Source: a virus. Taken from it: DNA of 64,000 nt. Location: positions 26,059 through 90,058 of the IMG/VR virus record IMGVR_UViG_3300028854_000012; one strand, 5' to 3'. The position numbers and the translations under genes were made by a program. The stretch's first letter is position 1. Every line of letters begins with the position of its first letter. Below the pieces are notes generated by a model. That model worked only from the letters and a program-made list of their open reading frames with translations. It ran no database searches and was not told the origin of the DNA. Of the stretch, positions 8,766 through 17,756 are shown in pieces.

Positions 8766-11470
8766 TGATTATTGAAAATTTTATAAATGAATTATATAAC
8801 GATAAGCCACTTAAAAATGCTCTTGTAGCATTGAAGCCAGAAATTGTGCGAAGAGTTCAACGGGAATATGATAAGTGGAGAGGTGGAATGGGTATTTGTG
8901 ATTATATTGCACGGACGATTCGTTATGTCATAGAAGAAGATATTCCAGATGCAAAAGTAAGTATTATAGATAAAGAAAGTTTTCATTATTGGGTAAGAGT
9001 GTGGTTAGGAAAAGAATGTTACGATGTTGATATTCCATTCGGAAAATATGAAAGATATAACTATAAAAATGATAAATTTATAAAAATACCAAATGTAGTA
9101 TTTAATATTCATGATATTTTCATTTATCGAACCTCCACATCATTTTTAAAAGCACCATGGGAAATAAAAAAATCATACGTTCCACACAAAGATGATCAGT
9201 ATTATCATTTAAATGATCATTTACTTGTTAAAGAATCTCCAGATTTTAATTATACAAGATTTAATAACAGAGATGAAGCTATTAAGAAAATAAAATTTAA
9301 AGAAGTTGAGAGTAATTATCTTGGAGAATATTGTAATATTACTGCTTTTTATAAAAATGATGATGTGGGGGTTATAAATTTATTTAAATATAAACCAGAT
9401 TCAGAAGTAATAGTTGAATCTATAGAAATTAAACCACGTTGGAAAGGGACAGGATTGGGGCAGTTGTTATATGAAAAGGGTATAGCATACGCAAAGAAAA
9501 ATGGTTTTGAAAATTTCTGTTCAGATACAAATAGGTCAGATGAAGCAAATAAAGCGTGGCAAAGATTGTCTCAACGATATCCAGTGAGATTACTGAAAAT
9601 AAAAATTAGGGGAGCGATGAAAAATCGTTATGAGATTGATCTTAGTAAAGTTCCTTTAAAAGAATCAATAATATTTGAAGAGCCGGATTTTGGATATAAA
9701 ACCTTCAACAACAGAGACGAGGAATTAGAACAATTAAAATTTAGATATGAGGTTAAAGCATCATTAATAGCTATCACAATTTATAAAAATTCTGATGATA
9801 GTATTAATCAACAATATCCATTAGGAGTTATTGAAGCTATAAAAGATTCTTTATGTATTACAATTGAAGGGGAAGATCAATCTAAAGTTAATTCGTGGTT
9901 TATTACCGTTGCTAGTATACCAAATGATTGGAGAGGAACTGGTTTAGGACAGATATTATATGAAAAAATGATTATTGCGGTTAGAAGTGTTGGTGGAAAA
10001 TATTTATGGAGTGATGTTAGCTTAAATAAAAATTCAAGGTCTGCTTGGGAAAGACTTTCCAAAAGATTTACAGTATTAAAAATTAAAAATAGATATAGAA
10101 TGACTATACCAGAAAAACAAAAAAGATTGAGAATTAAAGAATCGCCAGATTATGGGTATAAAATCTTCAACAACAGAGAAGAAGAAATTTCTAAACTGAA
10201 ATGGGTTGTTATTCATAATGAAGATGGAATTATTGTAAAAGCAGTTGAAGAGAATAGATATAATAGACCAAGTGGTGATAGTATATATGGAAATTATGAA
10301 GGTTTGATAGTTGCAAGACCTATTCCAAAAGATGCAACAATTGGAAAAGGAATTCAAATAACTTTAAGTAAATTACATAATACACAAACAAAAACTTGGC
10401 AAAGCACCGGTTTGGGTCAAATGCTATATGATCGGATTATTCAAGAAGCTAAGAAAGCTGGTTATGATTTTATAACTAGTGATTTCGATAGATCATTAGA
10501 TGCCAATAAAGCATGGAAGAAAATATGTCAACGATATAATGTAACAAAAGTAAAAGCATTTGATGGTGATAAGTATTTTAGAATAGATTTGGAAGATGTT
10601 CCAAATAAAATAAATGAAGATATCGGTAATATTGTAAAAACAAAATCATTATATTATGGAAGTGCGGCGCGTCCAAAAACAAAAACAGAGTTGCTTATCA
10701 ACAACAGGGTTAAAGGAGAGATTTATTTAAGTTCACCTATGGATTTTGATAACGATGATTTGGACTGGTCATTTGATGTTCCTATTGAAAAAACAGAAAT
10801 GATAACCTACGTTGATATTGATCCTATCTATCGTAATAGAGGTTATGGAAAATTATTATATAATGCTGCTATGAAGAATGCAAAACAACGCGGAATAAAA
10901 ATAATTATAAGTGGTATGCCACAATCATCAGATGCATTACGGGTATGGAATAGTTTAGCTAGAGAAGGAAAAGTTAAGAAGAATCATGATTGGGGAATGT
11001 ATATCGATTTAGAGAATATTTCAGATAAAATAAATGAATCACCAGATTTTGGTTATCAACAGTTTAATAATAGGGATGTTGATTTTAAAAAAATTAAATT
11101 TGAAACTGAAATGAATGCAACTGGGTTTTTTATTTTTTCATATTTTGATGGTCGTGATGCCGGTCATATTGGATGCACTATTAGAGAAAAACTTTTTCCG
11201 CCACCAAAAACATATAAAGTCAGTCAATTAGTTATAATACAGAGTGTTGATACAGAAAAAGAATGGAGAGGAACAGGTTTAGGACAAACTCTTTATGATA
11301 TGGCAATTAAGAAAACTAAAGAACTTGGATATAAATATTTTAGAAGTGACATTTCATTATCAAATGATGCATTTAATGCTTGGAAAAAATTATCACAAAG
11401 ATATCCTGTTACAAAATATTTAACAAGTTTAGGAAAACCATATTTTGAAATTGATTTAGAGAATATTTAA
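8765..11470 (+). CDS. Five-GNAT protein with N-terminal cysteine-hydrolase-like domain, candidate capsid polyprotein
   Basis: 901 residues. The N-terminal 140 residues carry GICDYIA (C45), FHYWVRV (H74) and YDVDIP (D87/D89), a C-H-D order seen in papain/transglutaminase-like folds. Five GNAT modules follow, starting near residues 156, 304, 457, 617 and 757. Four start with the same signature (E-PDF/Y-x-Y then F-NNR-D/E) and have GTGLGQ; the fourth has RNRGYGK. The linkers read IFEE, IKES, INED and INES, matching L/I-x-E cleavage sites. The N-terminus MIIENFINEL also holds I-N-E. I infer processing into separate acetyltransferases inside the head. Confidence 0.65.
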   Translation: MIIENFINELYNDKPLKNALVALKPEIVRRVQREYDKWRGGMGICDYIARTIRYVIEEDIPDAKVSIIDKESFHYWVRVWLGKECYDVDIPFGKYERYNYKNDKFIKIPNVVFNIHDIFIYRTSTSFLKAPWEIKKSYVPHKDDQYYHLNDHLLVKESPDFNYTRFNNRDEAIKKIKFKEVESNYLGEYCNITAFYKNDDVGVINLFKYKPDSEVIVESIEIKPRWKGTGLGQLLYEKGIAYAKKNGFENFCSDTNRSDEANKAWQRLSQRYPVRLLKIKIRGAMKNRYEIDLSKVPLKESIIFEEPDFGYKTFNNRDEELEQLKFRYEVKASLIAITIYKNSDDSINQQYPLGVIEAIKDSLCITIEGEDQSKVNSWFITVASIPNDWRGTGLGQILYEKMIIAVRSVGGKYLWSDVSLNKNSRSAWERLSKRFTVLKIKNRYRMTIPEKQKRLRIKESPDYGYKIFNNREEEISKLKWVVIHNEDGIIVKAVEENRYNRPSGDSIYGNYEGLIVARPIPKDATIGKGIQITLSKLHNTQTKTWQSTGLGQMLYDRIIQEAKKAGYDFITSDFDRSLDANKAWKKICQRYNVTKVKAFDGDKYFRIDLEDVPNKINEDIGNIVKTKSLYYGSAARPKTKTELLINNRVKGEIYLSSPMDFDNDDLDWSFDVPIEKTEMITYVDIDPIYRNRGYGKLLYNAAMKNAKQRGIKIIISGMPQSSDALRVWNSLAREGKVKKNHDWGMYIDLENISDKINESPDFGYQQFNNRDVDFKKIKFETEMNATGFFIFSYFDGRDAGHIGCTIREKLFPPPKTYKVSQLVIIQSVDTEKEWRGTGLGQTLYDMAIKKTKELGYKYFRSDISLSNDAFNAWKKLSQRYPVTKYLTSLGKPYFEIDLENI

Positions 11471-11481
11471 AGAGGTATAAT

Positions 11482-11915
11482 ATGCAAAATTTAGAAATGA
11501 TAATGAAAATAGCATCTGCAACGCTTTTTAGTTTTTATCTTAAAAGTCATATGATACATTTTAATATTATTGGACCAAATTTTTTCAATATCATAAACTC
11601 ACGGATGAAATCTGGAAAGATACTATTGAAGAATTTGATGGAATTTCTGAACAGATTAGAGCATTGGATATTATTGCTCCCGCATCATTATCAGAATTTC
11701 AAGAATTATCTCAAATTGAAGATATGATAAAACCGATAGAGGCAAAAGCAATGCTTTATGAACTTCTTCTTGATAATGAAAAATTAATAGAGCTTCTTAA
11801 AGAAGCAAACTCATTATCTGTTCCACACCCCGGACTTGGTAATTTTTTACAATCTTTGATTGATAAACATGAAAAAATAGGATGGTTCCTTCGTGTAACA
11901 GTAAAAGGAATTTAA
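11482..11915 (+). CDS. Dps/ferritin-like protein with a -1 frameshift
   Basis: Two overlapping frames give one Dps-like protein of about 144 residues if joined at 11577-11585. The first frame has SHMIHFNIIGPNFF and the second continues QYHKLTDEIWKDTIEEFDGISEQIRAL, matching the ferroxidase region of Dps (H, H, D, E). Joining needs one extra T in a run of six, or a -1 slip on A AAT TTT, which is a canonical slippery heptamer. Dps proteins bind iron and DNA and protect against peroxide. AGAGG precedes the ATG at 11482. Confidence 0.6.
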
Positions 11916-11917
11916 AA

Positions 11918-12655
11918 ATGAAAATTAAAGAGCTTCTCCAAGAATCAACCATACCACAGAATGTAATTACTATTCTTCGAGAATTGATGCCTGTTTTGAA
12001 ACCGGGATTATCAACACCATTAATTAAAATAGTAAATCATATAAATCCAAAATATTTAGGTATGGATAGTTGGGGTTATAGAATTAAAGGTGGAGTTGAA
12101 TCCTGTGATACATTTACTACCATATATCTTCAAAAATATATTCTTACAGATGAAAAAACATTAAAGAGGGTTTTAGCGCATGAGCTTTGCCATCATGAAA
12201 TTTCACTTACAATAGATACTGAACGATTTAATATATTGGGATTTAAAAGATATATGTCTTATTGTAAATCCCATAGAAATGAAAGTCATGGAAAAGATTG
12301 GAAGGAAGTTGCAAATAGATTTAATGCAATATATGGAAAAGATTTTGTAACTAAAAACTCAGATATAGATTATATTTTAGATACTTCTCTTATGAAACCT
12401 TTTTATGTTGTATTACAAGATTATAAAGGAAGAAAATGGTTTGCAAGCACTGTTAGGTTTGGAGATAAACAGAAACAATATTTATCAAGACAATATTCTC
12501 CTTGGAAAATGTTTAAAACTAATGATCGATCTTTTATGACAAAATATTTTGGTGTTGGGTGGTGTAAAGCCCCACAAACTCATATAGAAGATAAATGGGA
12601 TGATCTTTGGAAGAGCGGCGAAGTCATATTATCTGGAAATTTGGATAAAGAATAA
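11918..12655 (+). CDS. SprT-like zinc metalloprotease with capsid-targeting-like N-terminus
   Basis: I place the start at ATG 11918 (MKIKELLQEST), two bases after the Dps stop, not at 11882 inside Dps. 245 residues. AHELCHHE is the HExxH zinc motif, and SHGKDWKEVANRF supplies the third histidine in the SprT pattern. SprT/Spartan proteins cut DNA-crosslinked proteins. The C-terminal third (FYVVLQDYKGRKWFAST) is beta-rich. L-Q-E at residues 7-9 is a likely prohead protease site, so this protease may be packed in the virion. Confidence 0.7.
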   Translation: MKIKELLQESTIPQNVITILRELMPVLKPGLSTPLIKIVNHINPKYLGMDSWGYRIKGGVESCDTFTTIYLQKYILTDEKTLKRVLAHELCHHEISLTIDTERFNILGFKRYMSYCKSHRNESHGKDWKEVANRFNAIYGKDFVTKNSDIDYILDTSLMKPFYVVLQDYKGRKWFASTVRFGDKQKQYLSRQYSPWKMFKTNDRSFMTKYFGVGWCKAPQTHIEDKWDDLWKSGEVILSGNLDKE

Positions 12656-12658
12656 ATA
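12651..12658 (+). promoter_or_regulatory. T4-late-type promoter, AATAAATA
   Basis: A 7/8 match overlapping the stop of the SprT-like gene. The predicted start is 12664, leaving a short leader with AGGTGAG before the ATG at 12674. Confidence 0.45.
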
Positions 12659-12673
12659 TAGTATAGGTGAGTT

Positions 12674-13174
12674 ATGAAAATTTCTGAACTTTTAAAAGAG
12701 ACTGCCTCTTGTGGTTCAACAAGTGCAGGTTCAATTGCGACTGTTAATGCAACAGGAACTCCACCCAAAGGTCAATTCTTTGGAGGAGACCCATCTAGTT
12801 CAATTTATGGAGTTATACATAAAAATAGAAAAAACAGAAAGAAACCAATTAAAGAAGGTTTAACTAAAAATTCGCGTGGGACATATCTTTTTATATATAA
12901 TCCTGATGTTGGTTTGTTTATTCGTAAAGGAGAATTTTCTAATCATGGTAGATTATTTGGAAAAGTATTTGATAGAGTATATCCAAAAATACAATTTGAT
13001 GAATTTGATCGCGGTTATATAGTAGTTTCTATCGATGATAAGAGTTTACTAATAATGCCAACAAGTGCTCGTGAATATTTTGATTATGACATAGAAAAAA
13101 TATTTGAAAATAAATATTCTAAGAAATATAAAATAAAAATGTCGAATCGTTTTAGAAGTTATTATTTAAATTAG
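12674..13174 (+). CDS. Putative internal head protein sharing the capsid protein's mature N-terminus
   Basis: 166 residues. MKISELLKE (cut predicted after L-K-E, residue 9) is followed by TASCGSTSAGSIATV. The major capsid protein has L-R-E followed by SATTGSTSAGNIATL at its own predicted cleavage site. A second site, I-K-E, precedes GLTKN about 45 residues later. The C-terminal part (LFIYNPDVGLFIRKG, FDEFDRGYIV, MPTSAREYFDYD) is paralogous to the gene at 13182. Function of that domain is unknown. Confidence 0.6.
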   Translation: MKISELLKETASCGSTSAGSIATVNATGTPPKGQFFGGDPSSSIYGVIHKNRKNRKKPIKEGLTKNSRGTYLFIYNPDVGLFIRKGEFSNHGRLFGKVFDRVYPKIQFDEFDRGYIVVSIDDKSLLIMPTSAREYFDYDIEKIFENKYSKKYKIKMSNRFRSYYLN

Positions 13175-13181
13175 AGGTAAT

Positions 13182-13847
13182 ATGAAGATAAAAGATATAA
13201 TTCGTGAAAGTGTCGATATTGGGAAGGGTGTCCCTCCAGAAGAATCAAAAAAATTCACAACATTTTTGTGGATATATCATCGAGATACTGGATTAGTTGT
13301 TCGTAGAGGACGATATGCAATGCATTCCACTATATTTTACGATATGATTCGTGATTGGCGTATGCGTTTTGATGATTTTGATCGAGGTTATATAAAACTT
13401 GATCCAAAAACTAAAACAATGTATGTAATGCCCACCGATCCACGAGAATATTTTGTGTATGATGTTAAAAAAGTATTTGAAAAAGAATTTCCAAAATGGC
13501 ATATCGAATTATTTGAAAAATGTAAATATGCCTTTAATCCCGGAAACAGATTACGCGATTCTGTTAAAGAAGCAATAAAAGAAACAATATACCTAATTCA
13601 ATATAAACTTCGTTTCTACACACCAGAAGATATACCGGATATTAAAATACAAGTATTAAATAGATTTAAGGAAACGATTGAAAGGGAAAGTTATCGAAAG
13701 AATATGATAGTTAATACAGAAATTAAAGATGAGATAGTATACGTAAAATCATCTTATGAAGGTTATAAAATAGAATTACCAAAAGTATTATCTAATAAAA
13801 ATACAATTAAAGATTTTAAAGTAACATCGGTGGCAAATGAAAAATAA
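13182..13847 (+). CDS. Paralogue of 12674 with targeting-like N-terminus
   Basis: 221 residues. MKIKDIIRES carries I-R-E. The segment WIYHRDTGLVVRRGRYAMH, FDDFDRGYIKL and MPTDPREYFVYDVKKVFEKEF matches the 12674 protein step by step. An extra C-terminal helical region of about 100 residues has no counterpart there. AGAGGTAAT lies before the start. Function unknown; tandem duplication with later divergence is likely. Confidence 0.55.
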   Translation: MKIKDIIRESVDIGKGVPPEESKKFTTFLWIYHRDTGLVVRRGRYAMHSTIFYDMIRDWRMRFDDFDRGYIKLDPKTKTMYVMPTDPREYFVYDVKKVFEKEFPKWHIELFEKCKYAFNPGNRLRDSVKEAIKETIYLIQYKLRFYTPEDIPDIKIQVLNRFKETIERESYRKNMIVNTEIKDEIVYVKSSYEGYKIELPKVLSNKNTIKDFKVTSVANEK

Positions 13848-15033
13848 AACAATAATTGGATCGACCAAACCGTTTCGTGAACCGGGTGTCTTAAAGGCAA
13901 CTGACAAAGTTAAATCAGTTGGAAAGGTTCTTGGTGGTAATCCAAAAAAAGGAACATTGAGTAAGAAATTTTTTGGTTGTTCAGTTATTAAAGATATGAG
14001 TAATAAAAAAATATTGGATGAAGAAATTAATTCGTTTTCTAAATTACATGAGCTAAATGATCATGAAGGTGCAGCTTTAATATTACAGAATAAAGAAGTT
14101 TTTATTGGAATATGGCATGCAGAATTAAGAAAAGAAGCAAGTATACAATATGGTTATAAAATGGCATCTCTTTCAAACGGCGCAATTAGAGTTAGATATA
14201 CTGGTAGTGTTGAAGGGTATGGTGATGGAACAGTTATAGAATTTGAAAAGAAAGATATTAAAGTAATTTCAAATATTATAGAAGTTATAGATAATATTAA
14301 TTCTCCGGCTGATATGTTTTTATTGGAATATACCGGGCCATTGGGTTATTGGTCTGCTAAAGGAAATTCATCAGAAGTAATAGAAAAATTAGAAAAATGG
14401 GGAAATCCAGATAAACCATCTATGTCTACTAGTGTATCATATTGGCATAATTCTAATTTAGATGAATCAAAAGATAAAATTTTAGAATATAATTACAATA
14501 ATGATACACCAACACCAATGATTGGTGGTTTAGAACTTTTAAAACAAATTAATATACGAAATAGTGCAGCATTAATATCGGCGGATAACAATGTTTATTT
14601 GGGAGATGAACATTATTTACTACGAAGATATTTTAGAAGCGTTGGTATTAATCCCGAACTTCAAACTGGTGTAGTTAGAATTAGATTCGAAGGAACCGAA
14701 GGATTTTATAATACAACTATTGAATTTGCTAAAAAAGATACAGAAACAATTCAGCGCGTGTTTACAGCATTGGATTATGTTGCTGCACCAAATGGAACAT
14801 ATGTAGTTGAATATACTATGTCAAATGTAAGAAAGGATTTTAGGGGAACATCTGAAGAAATAAAAAAAGAAATAGAAAAATGGTTAAATCCAGTAGCGCC
14901 ATCTTATAGTAGTAATATGAATTATTGGAGAACACAGGAATCTAAAAAATCTCTCGGTAGATTATTGGATGAAGCAAAACAAAAAAGAGAATTAACAAAA
15001 AGATTGCAGGAAGAATTTGGTAAATTTGTATGA
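13837..15033 (+). CDS. Internally duplicated protein with LDE linkers
   Basis: 398 residues. Two related halves, about 75-205 and 235-375, share SAALI, GVVRIR-x-EGTEG/GAIRVRYTGSVEG, EFAKKDTETI and an end pattern of P-x-x-YS/MSTS-x-x-YW. L-D-E motifs (KKILDEE, SNLDES, RLLDEA) lie before, between and after the halves, so it could be cut by the prohead protease. No family recognised. It overlaps the 13182 stop and the 15030 start, giving tight coupling. Confidence 0.5.
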   Translation: MKNKTIIGSTKPFREPGVLKATDKVKSVGKVLGGNPKKGTLSKKFFGCSVIKDMSNKKILDEEINSFSKLHELNDHEGAALILQNKEVFIGIWHAELRKEASIQYGYKMASLSNGAIRVRYTGSVEGYGDGTVIEFEKKDIKVISNIIEVIDNINSPADMFLLEYTGPLGYWSAKGNSSEVIEKLEKWGNPDKPSMSTSVSYWHNSNLDESKDKILEYNYNNDTPTPMIGGLELLKQINIRNSAALISADNNVYLGDEHYLLRRYFRSVGINPELQTGVVRIRFEGTEGFYNTTIEFAKKDTETIQRVFTALDYVAAPNGTYVVEYTMSNVRKDFRGTSEEIKKEIEKWLNPVAPSYSSNMNYWRTQESKKSLGRLLDEAKQKRELTKRLQEEFGKFV

Positions 15034-15515
15034 GATTAATTGAAATGTTTTCTGATTCAGATGAGATGGCTAAAAAATATCCTGTAACTTTAAATAATTA
15101 TGATACTAAACAAATTATTAGTGATTTGAAAACGTTGTCCATAGAAAAATTTACATGGATAACCTCACCGTTAAAATACTCAGATTATATGAATTGGGGT
15201 AATATTCCATCTGAAACTAAAATGGATACATTGATAAAACATAATGAATTTGAATTTAAAAATATAAATCCGCATACATTAATAACTTATCAGAAAGAAG
15301 TGTCAATTGAAACTATTTTATTAGCTATGAAAAATATAAATATGGGACAAGATAATAAAAGATCATATGAAAGATTTCCAATAATTAAACAGTGGAATGG
15401 GAAAAATTATTTAATAGACGGAAATCATCGAGCCGTAGCAGCACTGTGGTCAAATAGATTACTACCTTGTAGATGTTTAAATATAGAAATATTTTTTGAT
15501 GTGGAGCCATTTTAA
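15030..15515 (+). CDS. ParB/sulfiredoxin-fold protein with targeting-like N-terminus
   Basis: 161 residues, starting MR-LIE-MFSDSD, close to the MIITEMFQDED start at 40156. Near the C-terminus, YLIDGNHRAVAAL matches the GxHR-type motif of ParB N-terminal/sulfiredoxin folds, which include ATPases, CTPases and kinases. No DNA-binding domain is visible. It overlaps the upstream stop by four bases. Confidence 0.5.
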   Translation: MRLIEMFSDSDEMAKKYPVTLNNYDTKQIISDLKTLSIEKFTWITSPLKYSDYMNWGNIPSETKMDTLIKHNEFEFKNINPHTLITYQKEVSIETILLAMKNINMGQDNKRSYERFPIIKQWNGKNYLIDGNHRAVAALWSNRLLPCRCLNIEIFFDVEPF

Positions 15516-15516
15516 T

Positions 15517-16359
15517 ATGAGGCTGAACGAGTTGGCAAGAAAAAAGAAAATTGTTACTCCATATGATCCTGTTGAAGCCGCGCGTGAAAGCCTTGAATGG
15601 TATAAAGAAGATGGTATTAAAAGATGTCCAAATAATACATTACAACTTTTTGTTCCTCGAAAAATAGAACGATATGCAACAAAGAAAGAACGCGAAGAAC
15701 ATATTTTACGAGATAGAGCCAAATATGCATATGACGATAATGGTGATATGATTCCTCAATATAGAGATTGGGTCAATAATGTCCACGAATCTATAATAGA
15801 TGAAGGTGCTCCGGTGCTTGCTGGTGGAAATCCATTAATTGGTGGAAGCAAACCTTTAAGTGCGTTATTATGGACAAGCACAGCTAAAAAATTAGATAAT
15901 GGTAAGTGGACAAGTGACTGGAATAATTTTATCCAAGGTGGAAATCTCGGTAGTTCCATACCATCAAAAATTGGATACTTATATAAAGTTCTGCCAAATA
16001 CATTAGTATATGAATTAGATAGTGCTCAAGATGCATTAATTATATATAAAATTTTTAAAGATTTGGGAAGACCTAATAAAGCATTAGATGATCCAAATAA
16101 TTGGGAACGAACAAGTGAATTTTATAGGAATAGTAATGATACAGATATAAGTATTATACAAAAAGATTTTCCGTGGCCAGATTTGTCAGCTAATTTCGAT
16201 TGTATACATCATTGGGGTGGTAGAAATAGTTTTAATTATGATTCTTTTACTGGTGGATACGATGTGGAAAGTTCGTGTTTTTTCAAACCAAATCAACTTG
16301 AATTGCTTGGACAAGTTCCACTATGGACGCCCGAAGATGATAAAGAAGATGATTTTTAA
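15517..16359 (+). CDS. Unknown protein with I-D-E linker, possible ART-like C-terminal domain
   Basis: Start at ATG 15517 (MRLNELARKKK, L-N-E), two bases after the upstream stop. 280 residues. The first 90 residues are basic. HESIIDEGAP gives an I-D-E site, then a domain with LLWTST, WTSDWNNF, GYLYKV and VYELDS. That order recalls phage ADP-ribosyltransferase-like domains, but I am not sure. Convergent with the GIY-YIG gene, overlapping it by four bases. Confidence 0.45.
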   Translation: MRLNELARKKKIVTPYDPVEAARESLEWYKEDGIKRCPNNTLQLFVPRKIERYATKKEREEHILRDRAKYAYDDNGDMIPQYRDWVNNVHESIIDEGAPVLAGGNPLIGGSKPLSALLWTSTAKKLDNGKWTSDWNNFIQGGNLGSSIPSKIGYLYKVLPNTLVYELDSAQDALIIYKIFKDLGRPNKALDDPNNWERTSEFYRNSNDTDISIIQKDFPWPDLSANFDCIHHWGGRNSFNYDSFTGGYDVESSCFFKPNQLELLGQVPLWTPEDDKEDDF

Positions 16360-17135
16360 ATTTTATGTCTAATCACTCCTTGAATATAACCTAAATCTTT
16401 AAAAGATGAAAATTCTACTGGATTAATAACCTTGCAAATTCCTAATGATACGTTTTTAATATATATTTTTCCAGTGTTAGTGTGTGCTTGTTTCTTATTT
16501 GATTCTTCTTTTCTTATTCTTCCTTGAATAAATCCTTGAATTTCATATATAGGCCAGTCATTTAATTTTATAAATTTTGCTGTTTTTAAAAGCGCATGAT
16601 AAATATGAATTCTATTTTTACTTGATTCTGAAACCTTTTCTTTAGTGGAAAGCGATGATTTTTTCTTACCTAAAGAAAATCCCAAATTTATATAATATTG
16701 TAATTCTGATAGTTTAATTGGAAATTGAACTACTCCATTATTAATCCATTTTCTACCAATTTTTGATTTAGATTTTCTGGAACGAGTTATTGCGCTATTT
16801 GGAAATGGACCAAGGGGAACACTTTCGTGTTGATTATACCACATTGGATTATTGGCGGCTTTGATTTTTGTAAGAAATTTAGATTCATATAATAAACATT
16901 GTTTGGAATTTGTAAAAATTTTTCTAACTTCTACAATAAAAGAATCTTTGCCTTCTATTTTAATAATATTCTTTACAATTTTACTGGATGAAAAATATTT
17001 AGTCCATAAATCAGAAGGTAGACAGCCTATTCTTGTTTTGCTTCCAGCATATCTTTTTCCATCTGAAATATGTGTTAAAATATAAAAGAACGGTGTTCGA
17101 TCTGTTGCGGTGAATAATTCTGAATAAATAGGCAT
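16356..17135 (-). CDS. GIY-YIG homing endonuclease
   Basis: 259 residues. The N-terminal domain reads FFYILTHISDGKRYAGSKTR (the GIY-YIG core as YIL and YAG), with CLLYESKFL supplying the catalytic glutamate. SKIGRKWINNGV and KWINNG-type motifs follow, as in phage seg-like enzymes. Two later -GY/F-I-Q-G-x-I-R repeats are probably DNA-binding. It is on the strand opposite to its neighbours, with its own late promoter and leader. Confidence 0.8.
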   Translation of the reverse strand: MPIYSELFTATDRTPFFYILTHISDGKRYAGSKTRIGCLPSDLWTKYFSSSKIVKNIIKIEGKDSFIVEVRKIFTNSKQCLLYESKFLTKIKAANNPMWYNQHESVPLGPFPNSAITRSRKSKSKIGRKWINNGVVQFPIKLSELQYYINLGFSLGKKKSSLSTKEKVSESSKNRIHIYHALLKTAKFIKLNDWPIYEIQGFIQGRIRKEESNKKQAHTNTGKIYIKNVSLGICKVINPVEFSSFKDLGYIQGVIRHKI

Positions 17136-17162
17136 ATGCTGTTGCTCCTTAAAAGCGATAGA

Positions 17163-17201
17163 ATTGGTGGGACAGTGAATCCGCGACCAATAGTATTTAT
17201 C
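17163..17201 (-). promoter_or_regulatory. Late promoter and leader hairpin of the GIY-YIG gene
   Basis: GATAAATA (17201-17194) is followed by ATTGGT-CGCGG ... CCC-ACCAAT, then TCTATC and AAGGAG before the ATG. The endonuclease at 30572 has the same arrangement at 31574-31613, although the two proteins are unrelated. Confidence 0.45.
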
Positions 17202-17249
17202 TTTTTGAAATAAAAATTATGTTGTTGAAAATAATGAACTTATTTTTAG

Positions 17250-17278
17250 TTGACAACAGGACAAAACTTTGATATACT
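17250..17278 (+). promoter_or_regulatory. Sigma70-like early promoter
   Basis: TTGACA (17250-17255), 17-bp spacer, TATACT (17273-17278). It lies 36 bases upstream of the ATG at 17314. Confidence 0.75.
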
Positions 17279-17313
17279 AATATTGTAGTTGAGAAAAAGA
17301 AAGGAATACTAAA

Positions 17314-17658
17314 ATGTTCACTCCATTGACCCCGCGCCAAAAGACCTTGCTTGTGAATAATGTCTTGTCTGCATGTAAGGACATTAGAACGCTAAAGAAA
17401 AATGGTTACCATTTTTTATATTTGTCAAGTGGAATGATAGCCCATTATAATCGTGGAGGATTCATTGATTATTATATGGATAATGATCTTGCCACTGATA
17501 TTATCAATAATGCGCAAATGAATCAGTGGAATAATTTTAGGTTCGGTGATCGGGATTATGATTATATGATGGAAAAAAAGGATATTTATAATCGTATTCT
17601 CGCTGGTCTTGGTATAGTTGATTTGGGAGAACATATTCCAAATAAGTTTTGGTTTTAA
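17314..17658 (+). CDS. Unknown early protein
   Basis: 114 residues, starting MFTPLTPRQKTLLVNN. It contains a G-rich/aromatic stretch (YHFLYLSSGMIAHYNRGGFIDYYMDNDLA). GAAAGGAAT precedes the ATG, and a strong early promoter lies upstream. No family recognised. Followed by a long structured region without genes. Confidence 0.6.
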   Translation: MFTPLTPRQKTLLVNNVLSACKDIRTLKKNGYHFLYLSSGMIAHYNRGGFIDYYMDNDLATDIINNAQMNQWNNFRFGDRDYDYMMEKKDIYNRILAGLGIVDLGEHIPNKFWF

Positions 17659-17756
17659 CATAATTTCAATTGGGAGGTCGGCTTAAAGGTAGCCATCCTT
17701 TAAAGAGTGAGTCGTGATACAGGGATTGCGGAAGTTATATCGGAATGATATGCAAG

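Noticed and set aside
15477-15722. Minus-strand ORF overlapping the 15030 and 15517 genes
   Set aside because: No ribosome binding site, and both plus-strand genes are well supported.
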